From Fulvia fulva (Eukaryota > Ascomycota > Dothideomycetes > Mycosphaerellales > Mycosphaerellaceae), in the NCBI RefSeq assembly GCF_020509005.1, contig NC_063021.1, positions 2,604,001-2,668,000 on the forward strand: a stretch of 64,000 nucleotides of DNA. The letters run 5' to 3'. Position numbers and translations under genes: made by a program. The notes under the pieces are model-generated. The model did no database searches. It had not been told where the DNA came from and saw only the letters and a list, made by a program, of their open reading frames with translations. Positions 54,330 to 64,000 of the stretch are shown here, piece after piece. The first letter of the stretch is position 1, and each line of letters starts with the position of its first letter.

Positions 54330-57300
54330 GGGGGTACTTGACCGCGGATTTTGTAGCTAACTATTCCTTAGGTTGTCCCGCTAGCTAAGGGCGTCCACTA
54401 TGCCCTACAACCTAGTTGTTCCACCTCTCTTTCTACAGTTACTCTATAACCGATTTCTTACCTTCCTATTATATTGCTAGCTATTCGTCCCTTACCCGGT
54501 AGTTCGGCTCGTTTCCGGGTCGAATGCCCTTATACGCTAGTACTAATTCGCGGGCCCTTACGACTATACTAGCGATGACCTTCTATACTAGGTACTATAC
54601 CGACTTACCTAAGTAGGAGGTCCGTAGTCCCTAGATATATAGGTCGATCGGCGGTATAGCGGTCTCGTACTTAAGTATCCTCGTTAGTATCGACTTATAT
54701 ACCCCGGTAACCTTCCTTAGGCATTAGTTTTAGATCTTCGCTAGCGGCGCGACGAGTCCCTTCGATAGGTAGGCCCTCTCGCCTAAGGACTATACTTAGC
54801 TACTATAGGTAAGGACTAGCCGTATAATAGCCGTATATAGAAGTCGTAACTACCGGAAGTCCGCCCCCTATATAGACGTAGTGAGCCTCTAGTATAATAC
54901 TATATTCTGTTTAGCTTTCCGTAATATTGCCTATACGTACTTCCTCTACCGTAGCGCCGGGTCTACCTATAGTCCGAGGATCCTAAGCTGATTTACCGGG
55001 TTAGTCGTATACCCCTATATCTAGATAGAAGCTTATATATTATAGAACCGTAGCCGGCGCGTAAAGTGTATTAGATTATACTTTTCTAGGGCAAACCGAG
55101 CCCCGTACCTCCTAGCCTAGTCCTCGTAGATCTTATACTTCTCTTCTAGTAGCCTATAGTTCTCCTTAGTCGAGGAAGACTACGCTAGGATATTCGTATC
55201 GTCTACGAAGCCGCTCGTAGCGGTGTTCTAGGATTCTAGGGCTAGGAGTAGCGTCGCTATAAAGAAGAGGAACAGAATAGGTACTAGCGTTAAGCCTTAC
55301 GGGATTCTAGTATAGACTGCTTAAAATAGGCTTTTATACTAGCCGACTAGGATCGACGTACTACGGTTTTAGAGGTAGGACCGTACGAAGTTAATAAGCT
55401 ACTTAGGGAGTCCTTTCGACCTTAGGATATAGAGTAGCCGCGAGTAGAACACGTAGTCGAAGGCTCCTAATATGTCTAGACTAAGTAAGGATACTACCTT
55501 GTCCCTATTCTTATACTAGATAGCCTTTACCTAAGAGGTAATAAGTTCTATCGCGGATAGCGTCGATCGCTATAGGCGCGTACCTATCTAGGTATCCGGG
55601 AGTAGGGAGTATTCCTCTACCGCCTCGGAGAGTCTCGTTATAACTAGCTTCTTAAGCGCCTTCCTAAGAGTATTAAGGAGCGTAATTAGGCGGTACGACT
55701 TTACCTACGTATAGTCTTCCTTTTACGGCTTATATAGGACTACTATCGTCGATTATTTAAATACTATCGGGTAGTATCCGGTCTATAGGCAGGCGTTAAA
55801 GATCGCTACGACTACTAGGGCTAGTTGCTCTCTATACTTCTTTAGTAGCTCGTTTAGGATCCTATCCGGCCCCGGGGCTTTCTTTACCGGTAACTTTCTA
55901 AGTATAGCGGCAACTTCTCCCTTAGACACCTCCTATTAGACCGCGATACTAGGGGCTAGGGGAGTAGAGCTGTTTATGTCGCTTAGATTAGCCTCGACTA
56001 GGGGCGGGAAGAACTTACTAGCTAGTAGACGCGCCTTAGTCTCGGGGTCGCTAACCGGGCTACTAGGCGATTATAGCGCTAGGATAGAGAAGGAGGGGCC
56101 CTATATAGGGTCCTATCGGGCCTATTTTGCTAGCTTCTATATCCTCGCTAGCTTGCCGGCGATTTCTTCTACTATAGCCCTCTAGCTAACTACTTTCTCC
56201 CTCCGTATTATAGCTTTCTTTTGTTAGTATGCCTCCCTATATACGTTCTAGGCCTCCTCGCTATAGCTACTCGTCTATACCCGGCGGGCTCTCCTTACTT
56301 CTCTTACTACCGTAGTGTACTTCGGCGTCTAGTATAGTTTAGACTATATCGTTAGTTAGGTAAGCGGAACATAAAGTAAGGTCGCTTTTCTTATTTCGTC
56401 TATTAACCCTTAGACTGCCTCGTCTATCTCGTCTTTACTATTGTATTACTACTACGCGATCTAGACTAGCCTCTCGGAGTCGTCGAGGTATACCTAGATA
56501 TTAGCCTAGTAGGCCTTTTCCTAGTTTAGCTTAGAGGTCCTCGCTAGTATACGTTATATCTATATCGTAATAGAGGTCCTGACTAGTATATAGTCTAACG
56601 ACGCCTCGAGTTTATGTTTGATTCTATAGTAGGTTACCGTATAGTAGTAGCTATCTAAGAACTAGGAGAGGTCGATCGTGCCTTAGAGTCCCCCTCTCTT
56701 CTAGGTACCTAGGTCCTTTAGGGTATTAAGGGTAATTACGTTACTCGCTATTAAGTCGAGTACTTCGTCGGCTATAGGGTACGGCTATATAAGGCTTTCC
56801 TAGGAAGGGTAGTTATATATTAAAGTCTCCTACTACGATGTAGTACCCTTGTCTCTTAAGCGTACTGTCTAGGTGTCTATAGACCCCTAGGTCGCGGCTA
56901 GACCTCGAGGCTAGCGGTTGTATATATAGGTTATGTATCTAGGTACTACCTACGTAGAGGGAGGTAATATCGCCCCCGCCTTCTTCGTCTACGTAGTATA
57001 CTACCTCCTAGTCGGATTCTAGTATAGCCTTACTAATATAGAAGTACGTACGGGGTCTACCGTCGCCTCGTAGATATATCGTATAGCCTAGTAACTTATA
57101 GGTCGTTAGTCTCCTATAGTACGGGTTAATCTATAGCTCCTAGATTACTAGGGATAGTAGACGTACGGGTCCGCCTCGTATAGAAAATGGTTCTAGACTA
57201 TGTCCTTACTATAGTTAACGTTATACTAGATAATACTAAGCGTATCGAGGCTAGTTATCGGTATCGATAATCATTTCCTCTATAGCGTCCTATGTCCTAC

Positions 57301-57331
57301 TACCTTATACATCCTAGTCTACGCCTATCGG

Positions 57332-57347
57332 CTATATACTAAAGGGG
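57332..57347. repeat. Left TSD of LINE H3
   Basis: CTATATACTAAAGGGG, repeated at 59174-59189. It is present once, uninterrupted, in copy F1 at about 7541-7556. Confidence 0.92.
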
Positions 57348-59173
57348 GTCCTAGAAAAGATAGTAGCCTAGAGACTTACGCAGCTTGCCGAGGACAACCA
57401 CGTACTCCCAGCAACACAGATAGGGGGAAGAAGCTAGCGATCGACACTAATAGCAATGGAGCTAATTACGGAGCAAATCCAGACCCTCTGGCACTACGGT
57501 AGGAACCGAGCGGCGTCCTTACTATCCCTCGACATCGCAGGGGCCTTCGACAACGTCTTACACCAAAGGCTAATACATATCCTACAGTAGAAAGGCATCC
57601 CCTAGTAGGCAACGTCGTTCGTCTTCTCCTTTCTCTAGGAACGGACGACATACCTAGTCCTAGGAAGGTACACGTCCGACCCGGTGAAGGCAGAGACTGG
57701 AATACCTTAGGGATCTACTCTCTCCCCTATCCTGTTTCTGATATTTATGTCGGATCTAATCCCCCTACTCACCTCTCCGCAAACCTCAGCATCGGGGTTC
57801 GTAGACGATACAAACACTTATACACTTTAGTAAAGCGAGAACACACTATAATATAAAGGCGGCGGTAAGAATCCAAGGCTACGAGACCAAGCTATCAGCG
57901 GAGCTACGAGTACTAGGGATCTGGCTCGACCCGAAGCTAAGCTGGAATGTACAGATTAAGAAAGCCTAGAGTCGAGCGCAAGTCAATAAAGCCTCGATAA
58001 AGAGGCTTACGGCATCTATATAGGGAGCAACATTCGACAAGGCAAGAGTAATGTATAAGGCGATCGTCAGACCAGCTATGTTGTACGGGGCACAGATTTA
58101 GGGAACAGGAGGCGTAGGCAAGCCGATCCCGAAACGGATAGAGCAACCCCTAAACAGGACATAGGCAGGCAACCTACGTAGGGTACTAGGCGCATACAAG
58201 ACAACGTCAACAAGCACGGTAGAAATGGAGACAGGAATACCACCAATCGGCCAGTATATCCGGGGAATGAGAATTCAATACGCGGCAAAGACGACAGGTT
58301 ACCTAGTACAAACCACGATCTAGGAGGCAAAGAATAAGATAGAAAGCCGCTACCGGAGAGGGGCAGGATATAGGACAAGCCAAAAAGAGGATGACCTTAC
58401 GACCTTTACGGCCGTACAGACAAGCACCGAATGGCTAGCACGAAAGGAGGAGGAGCGTAGGACTCGCCAGGCCGGCGGGAGCAAGGCTAAGACCCAAAAC
58501 CTAGCGGAACAGATAGCGAGCTGCCTATAGGAGCAGGACTGGAAAAGGAAGCCCCCTAAGACAACAGGCCCGATAGCGCTCCGAGCCTTCCAGAGACACA
58601 ATTACTAGCTATATAGGGACCTAACAAGGGCCGAAGCAAGTATAGCGATTCAAATCAGGTCCGAACACATTGGATTAAGGGCCTACCTGTTCAGAAGACG
58701 CGCACTAGACATCTATAGCCCAGCCTGCCAGTGTGGCTACCTATCGCAAAACCCAGAACATATGCTACTACGATGCCCGTAGTAGGCGAGAGGCAGGGGA
58801 AATTGGAGGCACTAAGCGGGAAGGAGAGACTACAAGTCAATTATTAGGGACAAAGGCAACATTCGCCGAATCTCTCGGTAGATACTACAGCAGGGATACC
58901 TCTAGTAGTTTAGCCTCGCGAGCGAGACGGAGGAGTGGATAGACAAGAGGCGGAAGCGAGGGGGGTTGCAGATAGGGTAGTCATCAGGGCAGGCCTATAA
59001 CACTAGCGTACCCCTAACAAGGGAAATTTAAGACGACAACGAGGAGGAAAAGACAGGCGGGAAGGAGGAGGGGTTTTCACCAACACGGTTTCCCCTCTAT
59101 ATATACAAAAACAAGATAGTATAGCTATATAGGCCAAAGGGCACTACAACAGCTTAATGAAATATCTATCTAT
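57348..59173 (+). mobile_element. LINE H3: 5'-truncated, partly RIP-mutated insertion in F2
   Basis: 1,826 bp of family H starting in the RT (LEKIVA.RLTQL). It keeps many CpA and TpG and several intact Trp codons (for example near 57922 and 57941), while others read TAG, so RIP is intermediate. LSLDIAGAFDNV is near 57520-57560 and FVDDTN near 57799-57816. Directly after FVDDTN about 125 bp present in H1 are missing. The C-terminal CXC...H zinc region is near 58720-58765, the 3' hairpin at 59066-59097, and the tail ends at 59173. ORFs of 60-100 codons on either strand are accidental. Confidence 0.92.
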
Positions 59174-60545
59174 CTATATACTAAAGGGGAGCCGGGCCTA
59201 GTTAGATTCCCTCGCCGTAGCTAGTAGAGTACGTGGCCTCCCGTACGCCCTAGGTTACGTATCCTTTATATCGTTCTCGGCTCTAGGCCGCTTATACCTA
59301 ACCGCCGCTAGCTAGTTCCGGTATAGGCTAGCCTTACGGTCGCCGTAGAATCTTAGGGCGACGGTTCTGTTTATAATTGCCTTGTTTTTCGCTAGTTTCC
59401 GCTATAGGCATTCCGTACTATACGATAGGTAGTGCCCCGGACAGTTCGCGTACCGTCTCGTAGTCGATATATAGTCCCTAGACATATAGTCTCCTATACA
59501 GTTCGAGCAGGCCTACTTGTTTATATACGTATAGGTTTGGTGTCTATACTATTAGTACTTAAAGTATTAGAGGACACGAAAGGATAAGGAGTGCTTTTCT
59601 ACTATCTTAAGGCTATATTACTAGATTAGGCCTTATTCTATCGCTAGATCCGCCGCTTTCGCGTCTTATAGCTATACTATTAGCGCCGAGGCCTTCTTAC
59701 CTTCTAGCCATTTCCTATAGAGCTAAGTCGCCTTCTAGATTAGAGAGTTTAGGGTGACCGGGTTGTCCTCTTAGAGAGTACGTAGGTAACCTTAGTTAGT
59801 TAGGTCGAACTCCTTAGGTATATCGTAGACTAGGATCGTAAATTACTTCGTTAAGACCTTCGCTAATACCGTAACCTTAGATGCCTACTATAGCTATACC
59901 TCTAGGTACCTCCTAGTAGTAGTAGAGCTAGTATAGATCTATAGAGTGCCGTTAGACTATTAGTTCACTACGACTACCCCTAGTCAGTTAATTCGTTAGG
60001 CGAGCTCCTTGTTCAATAGCTTCTTAACTTCGGCCTAGTCTTCCTTTACTATAATACGGATCGTAACTATATCGTGCGTTAGGCGGGGGCCTAGTATCGA
60101 TACCGCGACCGATGCCTAGCTATAGGGTTATTGATTCCGGGTGGCCTTATTAATCGCCTAGGACGTCGTCCTCATTTCTTATTACCCTCGGTAATACGAC
60201 AGTATAAGCGCCGGACGTAGCTAAGTGATTATTACCTATAGAGACCGGTATAAGAGCTAATTATTACTTTCTATACTTTTTGCGTCCTCTATAAGTTGCT
60301 ACTAGTTATCTTAGGGGAGCTTCGCCTATAGAGCCGTAGGCGCCGTTAGTACCGTAGCCTAGGCTACTATTGCCTAGGAGTTGCCTAATATAGCTAGGCA
60401 CCTCCGCGGCGTTTAGAGCTAAAGAAATGGGGTGAAGAGAACTTCAAGGTATCTAGATTAAATAAGGTAGAACTCCCTTAATTCTAGGGGTAGTGGCCTA
60501 CTTTATATATCGTTAGAATAGCCTTGATAAGAGCTTTCGAATATG

Positions 60546-60667
60546 TCGTGTTTTGAGGCTACTTTTTAATAAGAAATAATAAAGTCCTATCCCTCCTTTC
60601 CCCTAATTAATATATAAATACGCCCTAACGCTATAATTAGAAAGGTAGTTATTCTAGCCTAGATTTC
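60546..60667. other. Spacer between LINE F2 and gypsy K
   Basis: 122 bp, AT-rich, non-coding. I see no feature in it. Confidence 0.6.
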
Positions 60668-60851
60668 TATTACGGGCAGCCCGCGACCCCCTACTATAGC
60701 TACGTCGGCCCGGCTAAACCGCGGACCTTCCGTATCGGGTTAGCGCGGCTTGGCTTTGCTTTTTAACTTCGCCGCGCCTCGCGCTCCTCTTTCGTAGCTT
60801 TATAGAACAATAACTATCTCTCCCGGACCCTATAGTACGCGCGCCCTTATA
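60668..60851 (+). repeat. 5' LTR of gypsy K
   Basis: 184 bp, homologous to the reverse complement of 21819-22002, with RIP-type changes. It starts TATTACGGG and ends CCCTTATA. Confidence 0.92.
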
Positions 60852-60984
60852 GTTTGTTCTACTAGCCTACCTAGATCACGGATCTAGGTAAGGGACGCGT
60901 AATAATAGGAACAGACTTATAGAACTAATAAATACGCGACTACGAGCGAGTAGTATAATACGGTAAGGCGCTAAGTACGTAGAT

Positions 60985-63084
60985 ACCTAGGGAAGTTAAC
61001 GCCGCGAAGACCTTAGCGATAGCGATAGGTCGCGTTAACAACTATACTATAACGAGTCAGTAGGACTTATAGACCTAGAACGGTATACTACTACCGGTAA
61101 AGCCCTTAGGTAAGCGTATATCTCTTTTCCTAGATCTCTTATCTTTTCTATAGCCCTAGACTTAAGATAACGACCGGCGTGTCACGATTAATACCGGCGT
61201 CGCTCTTTAGTAGGAGTTGGATATAGTATAGGAGAAGGTACTTAATAGGGAATAGAGAGGCGCCATTAACTTTATAGAACTCTACGAGCTAAAGGAGTAC
61301 TAGGAGAAGGGTAGCGACGATATACTACCTATTTACTACTCTCTCGACGAAGCCGAACATATCGCCGCTAGCGATTTCTAAACGTCGACGCGAACGACCT
61401 CGCCGAGTTAGTCCGAGACTATCTTAAGACTTTGTACGACTTTATCCTACGAGGATTTAATACCGCGTAGACCGCTACCGAGCAAGTCGACGTCTTATAA
61501 CGTATAAACGCCCTCTAGAACGACTAGTACCGTAACCTCTACGCCGAATACGACCGTATCTATTAGATACTTAGAACCGAGAAGTCCGCCTTATAGAAGA
61601 TAGTATAGGATCTTAAGAACGTACTAGACCTAGCTAAGATAAAGGAGGTCTAGGATAAGTATAAGTAAGCTAATAATCTATATAAACAATTTTATGATCT
61701 TAGCGAAAAGGAGAAGAAGAAGGTATAAGAGGCTAAGAAGAAGGCATAAGATACTAAGAGTACAAACTAGGCGTTATAGAAGGAGATTAATAACTTAAAG
61801 ACTCGACTCTAAGCTATAGAGGACAATACTACTAACGGTAATAGGCGTCGAGGCCGTAGTCCGTTACGCTCGCGCTCTTACCCGCGAGAGACCTCCCTCG
61901 AGAAGCTTTAGCGTATATATCGTAAAGCCGCTACCGGGGGCGGTAGGAGTAGTAGTAGAGATGACGATAATAATAATAGCCTAGGCCATAGTAATAAGGA
62001 TAAGGATCGAGGCCGCGATAATCGCCGCCGTAACTAGCGCTAAGAGACGGTACGTACTAGAGGAGGACGTACTAATCGTATATAGATACCGCTAGTAGAC
62101 CTCGCCGAGCGTCTTATTAATATCGACCGTACCTTAGAGCGTAGTATAGAGATCGGTAAGGGAGTACTAGATCCTAAGAAGTTTAAGAACGATACCGACC
62201 TATCTTTCGATAGTTAGTATACGAGTATCCTACTAAAGCTTATAGTAGCGACCTTCCGTACTAAGTAGGATGCCCTCCGCTTCCTATATAGATAGACTAA
62301 TAGTAAAGTCTAGACTACTATTAAGCTACGTATCCCTATCCTAGGACATTAGTTATATAACGAGTTTAGTACCGGCGAGGAGCTACTAGACTAGATAACT
62401 CGATAGTACGGTACCCGGAACGAAGCTATAAAGGCTATAGTCGATATTATAACCTATAAGTAGTAGTAGAAGGAATCCTTTATCGTATTCTTCGTACGTT
62501 ACTCGAAGTTACGTACCTAGATAGACTAGGGGGATAATACCGAGCTAATACTTTTCCGTAACTGCCTAAACCGTAAGTATTTCGTTAAGACATTCGGCGA
62601 CCGAGAGGTCAACCGTTACCTAAATAGTATATAGGATACTATTAAGGAGTGTACCGAGTTAGACGAGACCTTCTACGAGACCGAGCAGCTATACCCTTAG
62701 TAGGATAATAACCGCCCTCGTAGTAGCGGCGGAGGAGGTAACTAGAACCTAGGCCCTACTAGTAACGTAATAACTACTATAGCTACCGTAGCTAGCGTAA
62801 CTAGTACGATCGTATAGCGCCTACTATAGTACTTAGGCATTAAGAAGAAGGAAGACTTACTAGTACACCTTTAGAATCTACTACCGCTTAACCGCGAGGG
62901 TCGCGAAGATCTAAAGAAGTAGGGTAAGTACTTCCGTTACCGTACCGGACTATATATTACTAGTAACCCCGAGTACGAGATATACGGCTACGACGGCGAC
63001 TACCTCCTACCTCGACTACGTAACGTAAGTCCGAACTTAACCGCCCTCGCTACCGAGTAGGGAAATGCCGGGGCTACTACCTAA
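60985..63084 (+). pseudogene. Gypsy K gag relic
   Basis: Aligned with the intact gag: coiled-coil region at about 61500-61820, Arg/Ser and glycine-rich region at about 61850-61960, capsid-like domain at about 62200-62640, zinc knuckle near 62925-62975. The slippery GGGAAAT is at 63060-63066 and the frame closes with TAA at 63082-63084. RIP stops interrupt it throughout. Confidence 0.88.
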
Positions 63085-64000
63085 GTATAGTAGATAGTAG
63101 TTAGAATAAGAATTAGAAAGAGTATAAGATCGAGAGGCATAGAATATAAGAGACGGACTATAGCGGAGAACTTAAGATATCGGCCTATATATTAGAACTA
63201 TAGTTACCGGATATATACCCTTATATAGTACTACCTATAATAATACAAAATGGAAAGGCACGAGGCCTACTAGATTCTACTTTAACCTCTCTCTTTCTCG
63301 ATTAGAAATATATACGTAAACATAACATCCCTCTAATACCCCTAGTTTAGAGTAAGAACTTGATACTAGGTAATAGGAAGGCGAGTGCTAGACGTATTAT
63401 ACACGTAGCCTTAGTCGACGTTATTATCGGCGGTTATTATTACGAGTAAATAATATGCTACGTAACCGACCTCGAATACGAGATCGTCCTCGGCCTATCT
63501 TAGTTAAGCTAGCACAACCCTAATATCTTCTAGGAAACCGGCGAAGTGGCCCTTAGATTAGACTACTACTTTAGTCACTGTCTTCGTAGGAAGACTTCGG
63601 TAATAGTTTAGTCCCTAAACTACTAATACCGGTAACGTACGAAATACGGACTAGAGCCCTTTACCGGGGAGTCGCTAGGATTTACGGTAGGAGGGGCGGA
63701 GTTAAACGTCTCGTCCTTATATATAGACGACGATAAGAAAGTGGACTATTAAGGCGTTAGTCGTTACGCTTAGGAGATATATACGTACCGGCCTAGGGCC
63801 GAGTGCTTCTATATTCTACCTACTAGTAACGAGTCTAGCGAAACGGATAGTAATAGCGAGTTAAAGCTAAGCGTAATGTTAGCTAACGATCTTAATTAGT
63901 TCCTAAATAAGCAATTTAACTACAACCCGAAGGAGAAGCTTCCGTCCGAGTACTATTATATTACGGACGCGTTCTTAGCTAAAGACTATAAAGGGCTCCC
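63060..64000 (+). pseudogene. Gypsy K pol relic, N-terminal part (protease region), continues beyond the window
   Basis: It corresponds to roughly residues 36-350 of the intact pol. The protease LVDSAS-like site is near 63260-63290. The window ends within the linker before the RT. RIP-mutated. Confidence 0.85.

Larger units (their letters stand above)
53768..60545 (-). mobile_element. LINE family F, copy F2 (long, RIP-mutated, interrupted by H3)
   Basis: Minus strand: tail at 53768-53783, 3' hairpin near 53850-53885, ORF2 relic with FVDDTN near 55194-55212, endonuclease region near 56900-57280, ORF1 relic at about 59190-60340 and 5' end near 60545. It is colinear with F1 (3970-8893) once H3 is removed. 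There is no second copy of the left flank at the 5' end, in agreement with its 3' part having been replaced. Small plus ORFs such as 55976-56185 are antisense. Confidence 0.85.
60668..64000 (+). mobile_element. Gypsy K: RIP-mutated plus-strand copy of the intact gypsy family, cut by the window end
   Basis: 5' LTR, leader, gag and the start of pol in plus orientation, colinear with the reverse complement of 22002 down to about 18650. The 3' part and the TSD partner lie outside the window. Confidence 0.92.

Noticed and set aside
57466..58601. Several 60-100 codon minus-strand ORFs in LINE H3
   Set aside because: They arise because H3 is only partly RIP-mutated; the real relic is the plus-strand RT.
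1..64000. CRISPR arrays, tRNA, rRNA, bacterial-type operons, secondary-metabolite or defence gene clusters
   Set aside because: No regularly spaced repeats, no cloverleaf or rRNA sequence recognised, and no host-type coding sequence; everything with a protein match is transposon-derived.

Overview
This window is a transposon graveyard from the genome of a filamentous ascomycete (Pezizomycotina). I see no host gene, tRNA, rRNA or CRISPR array. Almost all of it carries the signature of repeat-induced point mutation (RIP): CpA and TpG are nearly absent, TpA is in excess, CpG is kept, and Trp and Gln codons of recognisable transposon proteins have become TAG or TAA. Three islands stand apart: an intact Ty3/gypsy element (14781-22002), an almost intact LINE (34697-39564), and a partly mutated LINE fragment (57348-59173).

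Layout. 1-3692: 3' part of a RIP-mutated gypsy element (RT, RNase H, integrase, chromodomain, 3' LTR). 3698-8893: LINE family F on the minus strand, plus a stray copy of its 5' end. 8894-12957: an old LTR-element relic cut by a pogo/Fot1-type DNA transposon and by two solo LTRs with target-site duplications (TSDs). 12958-14780: Copia relic A. 14781-22002: intact gypsy, minus strand, with gag and pol in a -1 frameshift arrangement and identical 184-bp LTRs. 22003-24029: LINE F fragment and Copia relic B. 24030-27960: poorly understood block and LINE family H copy H1. 27961-51256: a nested stack. Gypsy E (plus strand) contains LINE fragments F3 and H4 and the gag-only LTR element D (31212-50374, TSD AGAAT). 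D contains gypsy C (31711-49361, TSD AGGCT, same family as the intact copy). C contains the young LINE I (34697-39564, 16-bp TSD) and Copia J (42527-48034, TSD ACCGT). 51257-60545: LINE H2, a second copy of part of gypsy E, and LINE F2 interrupted by LINE H3. 60668-64000: a third copy of the intact gypsy family, plus strand, RIP-mutated, running off the end.

The TSDs allow the insertion order to be read: E, then D, then C, then J and I. LINE I has un-mutated DNA but sits between two identical, already RIP-mutated TSDs, so it arrived after RIP of its target. A 2.2-kb tract (27092 to about 29262, copied at 52159 to about 54329) is almost identical with a constant offset, and begins and ends inside LINE sequences that are otherwise several percent diverged. 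It looks like ectopic gene conversion or break-induced copying between LINE copies. The intact gypsy has no TSD and its two flanks belong to different elements, another sign of recombination. I found no new host or defence system; the most unusual signals are the conversion tract, the chimeric 5' end of LINE I, and a 3' hairpin shared by the LINE families.
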